NCBI GenBank assembly: GCA_902805475.1
Contig: CADCSX010000014.1
Coordinates: 124,001-188,000, forward strand
DNA from: Entonaema liquescens
Lineage: Eukaryota > Ascomycota > Sordariomycetes > Xylariales > Xylariaceae
Reading direction: 5' to 3'
Length of the DNA: 64,000 bases
Part shown: positions 49,534 through 61,550 of the stretch, piece after piece
How the letters are laid out: each line of letters starts with the position of its first letter
How positions within the stretch are numbered: the first letter of the stretch is position 1
Notes under the pieces: model-generated
The model's input: the letters and a program-made list of their open reading frames with translations, nothing else
Databases searched by the model: none
What the model was told of the DNA's origin: nothing
Made by a program: the position numbers and the translations under genes

Positions 49534-50978
49534 TGTATCTTAGGTAATTTGATGAAACGTGGTTGAATGTAGTTGTTCAAGAGAGTAGTAATTAGGAATA
49601 TTATAACTTTCTACGAGTGAATATGAAAGTGTACGAAAGATAGAGTAGTATTTGGATAATTAAAAGATAACTTTATCAGTTGACCTGTGGAAGTGCAGAC
49701 GTAGGTACTTATTTGTAGGGGCAGGTCGTGTGTAGAAAACTTGAAAATAGCAGGATTTCCAACATCTACGTTTCTTACGTTAATCGACGATAGGGGCTGA
49801 AATTCAACGTCACCGGTTCGATGTACCACCCACCTTGTTATGTGGCTGATTTTAGAAGGACTTGGGGATAGCCGTATACTTCGAAGCTCGTACTAAATCC
49901 TGATTTTAAGTTCTCTTACATCATGAGGCGATACGGGGGTTTAAAGATTCCTTGACCGGAAATGGGTGACTGTCGAATCAGAGGCCGTGCTGTAAGCCCT
50001 ATGCGGTAAGTTGACGTCGGAGTTCCCACCTTTTTCACCCCATTCCCTTAACCTTAAGGCCCCACCACCTTTTCATAAGGACCGGGGTTAACGAAAAGGG
50101 GGGGTCAGTCCTTGATGCTTTTTATACGATGTGTGTAGGTGGTTATGGTGAAAGAGTCGGGACTCAATTCCCATTAATACAATACCATTAGTTTCCTATC
50201 ACTTTCTTAAGAAACACTCAGTAGCTTTAGGCCTAGGTTAGAAAACAACGTTCTACCCTTTCTACAGACTGGTATCATATACATAAATCCATACGGAGAC
50301 ACACAGGGTTTTCCATTACTCTGAAGTTTAAACTTCTGGACGCATTGACTCGGGTTTATGGATAGTAGGCTAACTGTAATGTGGACATTCGTGATTACAT
50401 GCTCTCGCTGTGGCAACACTTTTTCCAGGAAATTAGAACGGACTCCGAAGAGTTCGGTATATTATATTATATCGGCTTGATATCGCATCGGACACGGGTA
50501 GACGTCAGAGATCGGAACACCCGTACCCGGATCTCTTTCACTGCAGCAGTGTCACGTGAGTATTTCTATCTTTTACTCTACGAAGTAGTAGAGATAAGAA
50601 GCCGCTAGCCGTATTGTCCTCTATCTGAGTCCAAGCGTGTCGGATAATTATAGGAGCCAAATTGTCCGCAGCTCGTCCAGGGCAATAAGCCAAAACAATC
50701 ATCTCACAGCTTATCAGAAATCCATCTACTATACAACATCCCCTACATACCATGGCCGGGTGAGTTTTCTCTGGATTTAACGGGTTACCTATACGACTGA
50801 GTGGTTTGGCGAAGTTAGACAAGACGGTTGCTCGTTTACCCCGAATTCAGTGTTCGGGCTTACGGTCACCCCTACTATCATTTAGAGCATCAATAGACGG
50901 TATATGAAGAAATTAAAGTCTTCTTTATGTGCTCTATATTTTATTATCCTAACTTTAAACATCTAGTTAAGCGACAAA
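49534..50978. other. Intergenic
   Basis: 1.4 kb with scattered short frames on both strands (for example 50207-50419, 50538-50822) and no motif. A C- and G-run-rich stretch lies near 50025-50105. No gene supported. Confidence 0.45.
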
Positions 50979-51613
50979 ATGCCCGGGGATATATCCTTAG
51001 TTTTGTTATGCGACATCATCAAGCTTGGCGCTTCTAAACTCATCACGGCTGTGCACTCCATTGAAAAGTCTACTGGCTGTGGCTCGGGGATTATGAAGGT
51101 ATGGCTCGTTGACCTCTACAGTTACGCGAGTGTAAAGACCTTCGCCGAGAAAGCAACGCGCGAACTAGAACGAGGGATGCCCCTGAAGGTATCTTCAACA
51201 ATGTGAACGAAAAGGAAAAGTCTAGCATTAGCAGCTATTACCCGACCAGCAAAATTATGCAAGTGTTCATTGTGCGCATGATGGTAGCTCGAAGGCCAGT
51301 CGAATCCTGTCCTTATCATTATCAATATGGCCAACCCTGGGTTACGCAAAAGTGAGCTGGTCCACGACGCCGATCCAGTTGTCGGGTTCACCAGCGGTGT
51401 TTTAAGCAAGTCTACCGAAGAAGGCTTACAGAATTTGGTCAATGGAGCTTACAGAGGGGACGAGACTCGTCGCCAACAACTGGAAACCTGCCAGGTAACC
51501 CTACCAGCTACAGTTGTGGTGGGACTGCAAGGGCCGCAGACCTAAAAGCGAGTCTAGGATGAAGTGATAGCTAAGCTCGATGCGATCGCGGCTAATGTGT
51601 CGAAGAATCTATG
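50979..51613 (+). pseudogene. Short-chain dehydrogenase pseudogene, truncated and internally deleted
   Basis: Pieces of a fungal short-chain dehydrogenase/reductase lie in order but in different frames. The first (50979-51200) has KLGASKLITAVHSIEKSTG, then VWLVDLYSYASVKTFAEKA and LERGM. It lacks the N-terminal Rossmann glycine motif. The next (from about 51190) has FNNVNEKEKSSISSYYPTSK, including the catalytic Y-x-x-x-K. The third (51327-51545) starts MANPGLRKSELVHD. The last (51546-51613) has DEVIAKLDAIAANVSKNL after an in-frame TAG at 51555-51557. About 100 residues that normally separate the first two pieces are missing. No route gives an active enzyme; this is a decayed copy. Confidence 0.75.
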
Positions 51614-52129
51614 AGCCTTTCTTAACCGGTTGATTCCGACCATACATACAGAAGCATGTACATATGTATTATTACTGATGATCGAAATGAACTCTATTTT
51701 CTTTGATATCTCAGTTCCATAGGCAACATGGATAAATTTAAGGAAGGCTTGCATGGTGAGAATTTGTTGAGTGTGATAAGAGTCCATATGGATCTACCAA
51801 GAGGTATTGCCCGCATGATGCAGGTTCGCACTTTTCACATACGGGATGAAGCGAACCCTAGAACTCGTCTAATATTAATTGCAGAGCTGCTGCTGTCTAA
51901 CGTGTGGTGCTTACCTAGATACCTGTCATGTCTAAGGTACTGAGGTAGGTTTTTGATCTATGCTGTCTATAAGCGCTGAAGTGTATTCAACCATGCCATC
52001 CTAATACCTAGTCCTTTATTTAACGATTTCCCAAACTCCGCTGTCCCATCTAGCTCTAACATAGAAACCTTGCTGTGATACAGTATCTCCTTGGTGTATA
52101 TCATATATATGCGTTGAAAGCCCAGTAGA
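51614..52129. other. Intergenic between SDR pseudogene and BCS1-like gene
   Basis: About 515 bp without a gene. It includes the 3' UTR of the minus-strand ATPase gene. Confidence 0.45.
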
Positions 52130-53650
52130 TCAGGCCCTCCCATTACCTACAATTTCAATATCATCGTCCGACGACCCGGCGGATAGTTCTCTCTCAACCC
52201 ACATCGATATATTTGAAGCAGCCTCTATAGGGTTGTCTAGGTGCAGTTGGAAGAAACCTTGCAGCTGAGAAGGGGTGAATGTGTCTTCTGGGATATGCGT
52301 CGCGAATTTCGAAGCGAGCCTCTCTAGTAGCTCGTGGTCTATCTGGGAAGGATCTTCCTCGCCCAGTTTACTGCTATCCTTCTCCAAAGGTAACAGTGGC
52401 GATCTATTGGTGTCCGACGTGAACATGCGAAGAAACATTTGCTCAGCTGACCTTTGGCTGATATTACCGAGCATAACCTTCATATCGACACGGCCAGGCC
52501 GTACTAGAGCGCTGTCCAGCCGGTTTGGCTTGTTCGTCGTCATGATTACGATACGGCCTTCCGGGGACCCGACTCCGTCTAGGACGTTAAGCAAGCCGGA
52601 AAGTGTGCAATTTGATGCAACCTCAGTATGCGGGTCGCGATTCGCCAACTCGCGCTTTACCCAGATGGCATCAACATCTTCTAGGAGCACAATGCATTGT
52701 GGTGGGACCTCGTTGAACATCTGCTCGAGGTCCTGATCGGTCGCTACACTTGGAATTTTAACTTCGTATAGGTCGAGGCCAAACTCGCCTGCTAAAGCAG
52801 TTGACAGTGATGACTTCCCCGTACCTGGTGGGCCATAGAACAAATAACCTCTACGGTAAGGCATGCTACGACTCTGGTACAATTTCTTGGTGTTGGGGTC
52901 AAGGTATTTCCTTATGTCTGCGAGGAGTTCTCGCTTGAGGACGTCGTCGAAATGAACAGTCTCCAGACGACGGATAGGCTTGCGAGACTTTGGCTGCCAG
53001 GACATTCCGTAACGATCTCGTGCATAGATAATGACATAGTATTGGGCTTGCCTATCTGCATATTCCTGGCAATTCTGAATGAAACTCTTGATAGGCTCCG
53101 TTGACCGTCCGAGGCAGCCGATAGTTAGCTCTTCTCCCCCGATGCCATCGTAAGCAGAGTCCACCATAGACGCATTAAAGCTATCGAGTGATCGTCTGAC
53201 CACAAACAAATTACTCTCATACCAGAACCATACTGTTTCGAAGTGAGGCAGATACTGGATATCGCGACGGGTCTTCTTTAGCAGTGCGGCTCGGTCCGCG
53301 ACAGCACCGGGCTGGATTTGTGTGCGGGCCGTAAAAGACCGTATGCTTCGAAATTGCACGACATTGGCTAAGACCCAATTCGTCACATGCCTATTCAGCG
53401 GGTCTCGACCAGGTATTGTTATGGAGGAAATGAAGAATTGACGGATCCAACCATAGACTTCGCGCCAAGCAGTCTTTACAAGTCGCCACGCTGCTGGGGC
53501 AGCGCCGACGCACGCGGCGAGGGATCCTAAGCGCGTGATGTCGAGACCGGTTACCCAATGACCAATAATCTCTCTAATGGAATCAAGGCCATGCATTGAC
53601 GGGTCAAGGAACCTGTGGCTCGTTGTAACCCCAAGTTGTAAAGGCCGCAT
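52130..53650 (-). CDS. BCS1-like AAA ATPase
   Basis: A single exon of 506 residues. The N-terminal part (about 1-230) matches the BCS1_N region, with a hydrophobic stretch near 40-55 (LGSLAACVGAAPAAW) that could anchor it in a membrane. The AAA module has Walker A GPPGTGKSS at 273-281, Walker B IVLLEDVDA at 320-328, sensor 1 IVIMTTNKP at about 367-375 and arginine finger RPGRVD at 384-389. Known: yeast Bcs1 translocates the Rieske protein in the mitochondrial inner membrane. Filamentous fungi carry many BCS1-like paralogues, often in accessory regions, whose substrates are unknown. This one differs from the core orthologue by its N-terminus and its Ser/Asp-rich end, so a paralogue is more likely. 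Frame and all ATPase motifs intact. Confidence 0.9.
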   Translation of the reverse strand: MRPLQLGVTTSHRFLDPSMHGLDSIREIIGHWVTGLDITRLGSLAACVGAAPAAWRLVKTAWREVYGWIRQFFISSITIPGRDPLNRHVTNWVLANVVQFRSIRSFTARTQIQPGAVADRAALLKKTRRDIQYLPHFETVWFWYESNLFVVRRSLDSFNASMVDSAYDGIGGEELTIGCLGRSTEPIKSFIQNCQEYADRQAQYYVIIYARDRYGMSWQPKSRKPIRRLETVHFDDVLKRELLADIRKYLDPNTKKLYQSRSMPYRRGYLFYGPPGTGKSSLSTALAGEFGLDLYEVKIPSVATDQDLEQMFNEVPPQCIVLLEDVDAIWVKRELANRDPHTEVASNCTLSGLLNVLDGVGSPEGRIVIMTTNKPNRLDSALVRPGRVDMKVMLGNISQRSAEQMFLRMFTSDTNRSPLLPLEKDSSKLGEEDPSQIDHELLERLASKFATHIPEDTFTPSQLQGFFQLHLDNPIEAASNISMWVERELSAGSSDDDIEIVGNGRA

Positions 53651-54517
53651 GGTAGTGGCGCCGCTACCGTGGAATTGACACCAAGGCGGTTTAGTTTCCC
53701 ATATCCAATGATCGCGCCGGAAGCTGAAGAACTAGAAGTAATGAGAAGTAGTTATTACAAAGAAGGTATAGAGAAGATTAAAGAAAAAAAGATAATATCC
53801 GAAGTTAAGACAACATAACTAGCAATACCTCGAAATAGATTACATAGAAACAACTTCAATGCTTGAAGCTATTTTTATGTTCTTATCTGTTTAGGTGAGA
53901 GTTCGGTAAGATGTAATTTAATTCAAAAGAAAAATAAAAATAAAAGATGGATTTACGCCACAAACACCGCCACGTCTTTTTACCTTTCAGATGTTTTATC
54001 GCGTCGTACCCCTGAGTGAGATGAGAGCAAACACCTTTCATTTCTTGTCTCTTATATGAGAGATAGGATTAAGGTTGGATAGAAAAGTGAGAATAATTCA
54101 AGTCGTTTATTTCATCGAGCACTTACAAGAGCATTTGCAAGTCATAATCAACTTATTATTTAACATAGGTAACTAACACAGTTATCCTTTCATTAATTAA
54201 CGGCTTTCCAAGTTAGGTAAAGAAGACAATCTCAACGTTCAACTCCACATGAATATGCTCTTCAATCCTTCAGGTTGGTATTATATGAAAGCCAGCGAAT
54301 ATAACAACCGGCTTCACATGGATATTTCACATGGGTAGCCGACATATGCATACTATCTTGTATGGACCCCTAGAATAAAAATCCTTGAGTTCTCCCTTTT
54401 TCTCTCTCGCTTATGTAGAACTATTCCCATAACCCCGCTGAGCTTCTGTTCCACGACCGATTGTTCGCCTCATTCACCTCTTCCTTCTCCCACTTTCGCC
54501 ATTTTCTTCAACGGACA
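53651..54517. other. Intergenic, promoter of BCS1-like gene
   Basis: About 870 bp, AT-rich in part (53740-53960), with no gene. It likely contains the 5' region of the BCS1-like gene and a separate promoter to the right. Confidence 0.45.
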
Positions 54518-55027
54518 ATGGTCAATGGGTTGAACGATGAGCTGGCAAAACTAGCCCATGCTCTCTCTGCATGTGGCAGAGACTCACTCCAATCTGACAG
54601 AGGGGCACAAGGGTCTGCAGCATCGCCAATTCTAATCCAATCCCCTTTCGACATGCAACGAATCACCGCAGGAGCACACAATTTTACGTCTCACTCTACT
54701 TCCCATTCCTGGGTCCGGCAAACCCTCGTCGACGCGCGAGAGCTATATACTATCATCTATAACATCCCGACAGCCTATTCGCATTGTTTATTATTATCTT
54801 ATCCGTCTCCGCATCTTTTTTTGTTTGGACAATGCGCTTTAAACGCCTTCCCATCATGGAATACGTACTTGCCAACCATACTGCCAACCATACCCACGGC
54901 TTTACGAGCAGCCACTGAACATCAACTCTTTTATCCGGGCAGTACTCGTCCTCCGGCACTCGGCTTGCCTTTGCTCGAGCCAGCCTGGCCAATCTTCCGT
55001 GTACCAGGGTATGACTTTTCTCGCTGA
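54518..55027 (+). CDS. Doubtful ORF, 169 aa
   Basis: An ATG-started frame (MVNGLNDELAKLAHALSACG) in a fair context reaches TGA at 55025-55027 (169 residues). It is rich in His, Pro, Ser and Leu, with no motif or clean hydrophobic segment, and its second half looks like translated pyrimidine-rich leader DNA. It lies upstream of the small membrane-protein gene and may be non-coding. Listed because it is the longest frame in the region. Confidence 0.25.
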   Translation: MVNGLNDELAKLAHALSACGRDSLQSDRGAQGSAASPILIQSPFDMQRITAGAHNFTSHSTSHSWVRQTLVDARELYTIIYNIPTAYSHCLLLSYPSPHLFLFGQCALNAFPSWNTYLPTILPTIPTALRAATEHQLFYPGSTRPPALGLPLLEPAWPIFRVPGYDFSR

Positions 55028-55651
55028 GATCTACCTAGTTTCGGGGTCTCCATACCGTCATATCCTACCTCTGCGGTGATCCCTGTAGGCGCCGAAGCAG
55101 CTCTTACAGACGGGAACCTACAGGCGTGCCAGCTCAAGGAGTTCTTATAGACGAATTATATCGCTCTTACTACTCTTGAGTCTGCATACATGGACCCTAT
55201 CACAAAATTCCCCGTCCGCGCCGTAGGTCATACATGTACTACGTCCCCTCCAAATTCGATCGTCGTTGGCCGTTGCCGAACAGCGAGGCGAATGAGATGT
55301 CGGTTAGCCTTCACCAACGACCCCGCCATCGTCGTCAGTTACTCGGCTGTACATCTAGTGTCGGCCTCTCGAGTGAGTGGCCGTCGGCCCACGCGAAAAC
55401 AGTGATCGCTAGTTACACACTGCGACCTTAGAGAGCTGGTTGGAGTAGAGTAAGTCCAAGGGAGAAAAAAAAGAATAAAATCGCTCTCTTTTCTCCGCCC
55501 CAACACCCTCTTCTCCGGTAGGTTTCTTCTCTTCGTGGCCTGCGGCCGGCTCTTTTACTTCACTTCTCGACCCTCACTGCGCCTATGGCGCGCCACGCTT
55601 CGATACTACCACTCTTAATCTCCCGCTTCGTCGGTGCGTAGATTGCCTGAA
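55028..55651. other. Leader/promoter region of small membrane protein gene
   Basis: About 620 bp, becoming pyrimidine-rich (55470-55570), typical of a fungal promoter and transcription start zone. No supported gene. Confidence 0.45.
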
Positions 55652-56077
55652 ATGTATATACCTCAGACGAACCACCCCAATCCCGAATCCCCTCTGGCCT
55701 CGGCCACAAGTCTCGGATCGGGCCTCACGTCCGTATACGAGCTCATCAAACACCATCCTCTTCCCCTTCTCAAGTCGGCGTCGTGTGGGGCGCGCCGGGT
55801 TCTTACCCGTAGTTTCGGCGCGCTCTCGATCGCCTACGACCATGCATCGAATCTACAAAAGCGCGCAGGGGCAAGCGTGAACACCACAATTGGTGTGGTG
55901 GTTGGCATTCTCCTGGCGGTTTTCCTGGCGGGGTTTTTCGCCTTCATATACTTCTACGGAAGATCCGCCCGCTTTACTCGCAAAAGGCACCATCGCCGCA
56001 AGTCCTCTGGTTCGAAGGGTTCCAATAACCCGGAGGGTGCCGCTGGCGGAGGCGGTGATCCTCCACCCCCTGCATAG
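55652..56077 (+). CDS. Small single-pass membrane protein with basic, Pro-rich tail
   Basis: From the ATG at 55652 the frame gives 141 residues. The transmembrane segment (TTIGVVVGILLAVFLAGFFA and following FIYFYG) is followed by a strongly basic stretch (RKRHHRRKSSGSKGS) and a Gly/Pro-rich end (GGGGDPPPPA). The segment just before the membrane (LQKRAGASVN) and the tail resemble a short membrane-protein family common in Sordariomycete-type fungi, function unknown. The start is uncertain: the frame opens with GTG at 55634, and an upstream ATG at 55585 is in another frame with no usable intron to join. No signal peptide seen. Confidence 0.65.
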   Translation: MYIPQTNHPNPESPLASATSLGSGLTSVYELIKHHPLPLLKSASCGARRVLTRSFGALSIAYDHASNLQKRAGASVNTTIGVVVGILLAVFLAGFFAFIYFYGRSARFTRKRHHRRKSSGSKGSNNPEGAAGGGGDPPPPA

Positions 56078-59000
56078 CCAGGTTATGTTTATCCCGGTTT
56101 GGGATCGTCTTTACGAGATTATGCGGCTTGGAAAAAGTTACGATGGCGGGCGGTGACGCCCTATGAAGATGGTTGAGAGACGAGGCAATGGACATGTCGC
56201 TCTACGGATTTTCTTTTTTATCAAACAGTTACAGAACGGCTTATACGGTGGCCAACAACAGAATGGATGGGTGCTTGTTACGAATTACGAGTTAATGGTT
56301 TCTGAAATCGGGCTTGCCATATGTGTATGATACGAGAACAAGATTTGTATGAGGCACAAGCGGAGTTTTGGGTTGAATTGACATAGCGGGCGATGGCCAA
56401 CCCGCGATATTGTTCTGATCGAATCTCTTACCTTGCCTATAACTTCATTCTCGCGATCCTACTTTTCTGCATTTTCGTATTAGGGGACTATTCCAGACGC
56501 TATAGTCCCAGGTGAGTTTAACCACTCAATCAACGGATCCAGGTCGCCTCATTGCCCCCACGCTTTCTGATCGCCAATCTAGCGTTGATGCCCAACGAAA
56601 CGCTTTACTTGTGCAACATAACCACCATCAATTGTATAAGGCTCCCGACTACATTCCATTCCTATGCCAACTCAGTCCCTTTTGGTGTGCAAGATCGCTG
56701 TCTTCAACCAATCATATCAGAACTTGGCCAACCACCAAAGCCCTTTTCAACTACACCACCTCTCTGCCACGACCCGTTCTGTAGTACAACAGATGCTCAC
56801 CTTCTATGCATAAGGTACAGGTGGGTCCTTGACACGATTCCATGGCTAGGTTGCCAACTCTTTTCGATCTGATAAGCCAACTACAGGCAAGCATTACATC
56901 CGTGGCGCGAAATCTGAATAGTTAAAAGTGATGTTATTCACCGGTCATAATTAACCCACGCCAATGGCTCCCACACCACCGACTAGCCGTGAGCAAACTG
57001 GCCAGCACCCAGCCGAGACACGAGTATGTAGTGCTCGGATGTTATAGTCTGTGCTAGCTGGCAGGTGGTATGCCTGTCTCGTGAGATAATGCCTGTTGTA
57101 ACCGAGCCCTCGTTGCGGCATTGGGAAGAATAATCCAGGATCGTCGAATACGTCCTACTCGAAATGGAAGGGTATACATCTGATGTGTCACGCCCTAAGT
57201 TGAGGGAAGAATTGCCTGGGTGCAACCATCGTCACGAAGAACTAGCCAAGCAAGTAAAGACAAGCTGTGCATGGAAGTCCTTGGATATGGAAATATGTAG
57301 TATCAGCGGGCTTGGGATCATGTAAAAATATTCAGATCGCGTTAGTTATCTCGACAACAATGCCATCACTAAGGTAGGTAGGTAGGTAGGTAGGCAAATC
57401 AATATGAGCTTGGAAGAGCGACAAGGGAAGCTATCTTTACAGGCATACCTATTCATATGTGTCCGACTTCAACCACAGGGGCCTACCCATCTAATATAAA
57501 TTATATTATAAGCGCTAAGCGATAGAAGTCCTGCCCTCTAATTACCATTTCAAATTTCCAAGCATTTAATTTATCACTATATATTTATCACTAATAACCA
57601 TTGCCCATCTATAAGTCGTAATATGTTAGGTACTAGCGAGCAGGAAGAGTTTCTCTTAGCATCGACGGCGCCTCAAAGTCTAGGAAGACTTACAAGGCTA
57701 AACGCCTAAACCAGCACCCGAACACCCCTAATAGAAGAGGTCCTATATGTCACAGATGAAGGCTAAAGTAGTTATTGCCTAGTCCCCCAATATGATATCC
57801 CTACCAAGGCACGAGAATCTATGTTCAGTATAAACGTAACTAGGTAAACTTACAATGGTATAGTAATACAGCAACTCGCCAATCATATCCCTCTAGGTAA
57901 AATTCCTTCTAGGTGTCAAGGGTTTTAACATGGGAATAGTCTTAAGAGTTAAGTAGAGTTTAACTAAACCTAGGAGTTAAGGGATTTACCTTCTATTATC
58001 TTCCTAAAATCACCGGCAGTATACCAACACATATTCTATATCCCCAAGTACAAAGGAGATAGAACATTACCTTATCTATAATTGGATGAGCGTCATGCAT
58101 TTTTCTTATAATGGTATACCTTGGATCTTGTCTATCAAACCCTTAATTTGTCAATATAAGTGGACAATGCACACATGTGCATCTGCGTCGTACCTGAATG
58201 CATACCTTAGATGTAGAGCTGTCTGGAAAGCTAAACGCTAAGTAGATAGAGGAAAAATGAACTTGAGGAGTTTGGTATTTGACTCTACTTTCTTTGGGTC
58301 CAACTAAGCTTCGAATCCCCGTCTAGTCACGTTCACCTGGCGCTTTAACATGAGGCGAATTCACCCCTGGATGTTGCCTAGGTAGGTATTTTCCAGGACC
58401 CTGCATATTCATGAACCAATTCATCTCGTAACTCCATCTAACTATATCTCATGTGTATATCTGAATCCTATCTTTATTCGGTGGTATCTCCGGGCTAAGA
58501 ATACTTCTCGCATGTCAATTCAAGTTGCTAATATATTAGCCCGGCCGCTTAGCTCCCCAGTACATAAATCCTATAATCCGTCCATCGGTGTAATTGCCCT
58601 ACTTACTATAATCTACGTCATGCTGCCCGATCCGGTTGCATTACACCGGTTGCTCAGGCGAGGAAGCCGGAGGGAATACCTATGTGGATAGCATACCAGC
58701 CCTGCATCGCGATTACAATTTCAGCCCTGACAGCGACCCCATGAATGATGTCAAGGGATTCATCTCCTAGTGCCGGAGCTAGTATAGGATTGGGCGATTT
58801 TCCGATCCGGCTTAGAATCCGTTTAGATGTTGGTTTGTTGCGGGTTTGGGGTCACGGCTATACCATGCTGCCAAGAAGTTCCAGCAGCGGCACAGTTGAC
58901 GATCCCCTGGCTATGTTCTTCTATTTTCAACCAACATTCTACCTAGAGTGCTGATCATCGCAGCTTGGACTCCACTACTATTTGTCATTAAGGTGCTCGA

Positions 59001-59131
59001 AGCGGTCACGATAACCTCGAGTATTTATACTTCAGCTTCGATATGAGTTTTCGCCAAATATGTAATCAAAATACTGAGATCAGCGAGCTCCTCGCATATT
59101 TTTATCACCTTCCGTTACCAAACACTTGAAA
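56078..59131. other. 3-kb gene-poor region
   Basis: No supported gene over about 3 kb. Frames up to about 106 codons (56552-56872) lack motifs and splicing signals in a sensible order. Composition is normal, so this is not a RIPed block. Some of it must be the promoter of the GPI-type protein gene at the right end. Confidence 0.45.
57373..57394. repeat. GGTA microsatellite
   Basis: About five and a half uninterrupted copies of GGTA. Confidence 0.85.
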
Positions 59132-59975
59132 ATGAAAGCCCAGACACAGATACTCTCCATTGCGGCGCTCTTGCTGCCCCTCGCAGCGGCCGATTGCGAG
59201 AGATTCGAATTCAGGGGCAACTTCGGTGGCGATGGCTTCACCACGACATACAACCAAAGCATGCCAATCTCCGCATACACGAATTGTACGGAGGAGCTCG
59301 CTTCTCGAACTGGCAGCGGGGATGGGTCTAGTAATAGCACCTGTGACTTCTACCACTATAGCAGTAAGTCTCCCTCACCTAGCCAGCCGCAAAAACGCAG
59401 GTACATTTCTAACGCAATACTCTCTACCTATAGTGGGCTTAGTAGTGCACCCGGAAATCCGCTTCATCGACTTCGACGAGGAGACGCAGGAGCACATATT
59501 CTCACTGATAAAAGAGAGCGCCAACCCCAGCACATCCATACTCACCAACTTCAACCACACGATCGTCATGAACTACACGGCAACGCACAATGACTTCGCC
59601 GTCGGCGACGCCGGGCACTACGCCTTCACGCCTAATCTCCGCTGTTACGACGGCGTGCTGTCCGACTGCGACGACGACGACGACGACCCCGAAGACACCA
59701 ATGCGGGCAAGTTGATCCGCGCTTGCGGTCTGGCGTGGATGAACGATGACCAGCACCAATTAAGTCCCGGCAGCCAGCTGTACTCTGGCACCGAGGGTCT
59801 CGTCAAGACTGACAAGCCTGCGGATACGACGGACGAGCCGCAGCCCAGTTATGACAGCGTTGCGGGCCAAGCTACTGTTGACGATGATGATCATGACAAC
59901 AGCTCATCCAGGAGTAGGGTTAGCGGTGCGACTCTGGTTATTGCGTTATTCTGCGCAGCATATAATTTCATATAA
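59132..59975 (+). CDS. Secreted protein with signal peptide and probable GPI anchor
   Basis: Exons 59132-59363 and 59434-59975; intron 59364-59433 (GTAAGT...CTATAG). Together 257 residues. The start gives a clean signal peptide (MKAQTQILSIAALLLPLAAA, cleavage near AAADC). The mature part has several N-glycosylation sequons (NQS, NCT, NST, NHT, NYT) and spaced cysteines. A short acidic run (DDDDDDPED) lies in the middle, and a second acidic, Ser-rich linker (DDDDHDNSSSRS) precedes a hydrophobic end (GATLVIALFCAAYNFI), the typical layout of a GPI-anchored cell-wall or plasma-membrane protein. No catalytic family recognised. Splicing is supported because it joins the signal peptide to the Cys-rich domain. 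Probably at the cell surface (inference). Confidence 0.85.
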
Positions 59976-60110
59976 AAGGCTGCTTTGCGAGGATGTAAGG
60001 TCCTATTATGAGATTAAGAAGGAATGATATATACTGTAGTATTTATACCCCATGTTAGACAAATATACGACTAGAAAATTGCCGTAAAGCAGTTCGACTA
60101 AAAAGCTTGT
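59976..60110. other. Short convergent 3' region
   Basis: 135 bp between the stop codons of two convergent genes. Confidence 0.6.
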
Positions 60111-61550
60111 CTAGAGGAACGACTTGAGGTTGGCAATTGCTTTCAGCGCCTCCTCCCTCACCTCTTTCGTGATCTCCGCAGCTGGCTGCTCTTTCTTGAT
60201 TAGACCAACACCTGTCCCGCTGGTGGGATATTAGCTATTTACCGTATACTATATCGGTAAGAAGGGATAAAATTGGGTAGGGACTTACGACCAAGTGACC
60301 AGCCTAGACACGTCGCCGCTGTCCTTGGAAGCGTTGAGACGCTTCCTGTTCTCGTCTAGGGGTACCCCGGCGATATGATCGCGGTACGTAGGCGTGATGA
60401 TGGCACGGCCATCGTAGATCTCAGGCCAAGTCATCTCATTGTCGATGTGATCGTGGAGTTGCGACCTTGGTGGCATTCAATGTCAGTATACTTAACTCTC
60501 ATATGCGTTATACAAGAGAAGGAGATAAGGTAAGTGGTATGAGAAGTCATGGATAGAGCTTACTTCACCGTATTGGTACCTCCATCAGACGTATTGATAA
60601 TCGCCTTCCTCTTGTAGTCTTGCGCGTCGGACTCGGGTGCTACCATGTACTATTTAAACACCTAGTGTTAGAAACCCAATTTGATAGTCGCCCTCATGTC
60701 TTTTCATTGGGACGCTAAAAACAACATCGAAGAAACTCACCCTTGTACCAAGCACAGCTCCCTCAGCACCCAGCGCCAATGCTGCAGCGACTCCCCTGCC
60801 ATCAGCGATACCGCCAGCAGCCCACACGGGGATCTCCCTGTCGGGGAACTCGTCGCGCAACACGTCGACCACTTCAGGCACTATGCTTATAATGCCAGCG
60901 CCCGTAACCCACTGGTGGCCACCGGCATCGATACCCTGCGCGACGATGATGTCAGCTCCGTCTGCGACGGCCTCTCGGGCCGCCGCCACGGTCCCGACCT
61001 GGACGACGATCTTGGGGTTCCACGGGTTTCCCTGAGATCGTAACTCCTTGATGATAGCTGAATGGACTTCCGGGGCCTTAGGCGACGGGGCAAAGAGCCA
61101 TATGGCGGCTGGTCTGTGTCGCTTTAGGATCGGCACCACGGTCTCACCAAAGTGCCGAGCGGACGGCATGTATGTGAGGACCCCCACGCCGATGGGGAGG
61201 TGGCTAGTGTCATTCTTAGATGCTTCTAAGCCAAGAAGCTTCCAGGCTTGGGTTAGCTGGTCATCGAGTGCCTTTAGTGCAGGTGAATCCGGGTCGAAAT
61301 CCCGACCGGCCTGAATGAAACCTAAGGGGGAGCAGTATATCAGCGAACCAGAGAAGAGGCCATATGTAGGATATCAATAACAAAAGAGTAACTGACCTAA
61401 GCCTCCAGCCTTGGTCACCTCAGCAGCCAGCCTTATATTTGTGACTTTTCCCATTGGCGCGCTAATTATAAGAGGGGACGCCGTGGTCGGGAACCATGAC
61501 TTCATTCGTGAGCCTACCATAGTTGCTAGTCTTCTAGATGCTGCGCTCAT
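60111..61550 (-). CDS. Nitronate monooxygenase (2-nitropropane dioxygenase family)
   Basis: Five exons: 61550-61397, 61321-60741, 60649-60564, 60465-60289, 60219-60111; all GT-AG and phases consistent; 368 residues. An FMN-dependent TIM-barrel enzyme. Seen: N-terminal PLIISAPMGKVTN with AAEVTKAGGLGFIQAG, active-site QGIDAGGHQW with the conserved His, and phosphate-binding WAAGGIADGRG followed by ALALGAEGAVLGTR. Known: the family oxidises propionate-3-nitronate and other alkyl nitronates to aldehydes or keto acids, nitrite and H2O2, and is regarded as detoxification. The start could be ATG 61550 or an internal ATG ten codons later; the first few residues (SAASRRLATMVGSRM) are weakly conserved. 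No targeting signal is clear. Gene intact and of typical length. Confidence 0.93.

Noticed and set aside
52275..52736. 153-codon frame on the plus strand
   Set aside because: Antisense shadow of the BCS1-like ATPase gene.
56552..56872. 106-codon frame in the gene-poor region
   Set aside because: It overlaps another similar-size frame on the same strand and has no motif, signal peptide or sensible start context.
58290..58340. Possible tRNA (TTCGAATCCCCG motif)
   Set aside because: No A-box or cloverleaf arms can be drawn around it.
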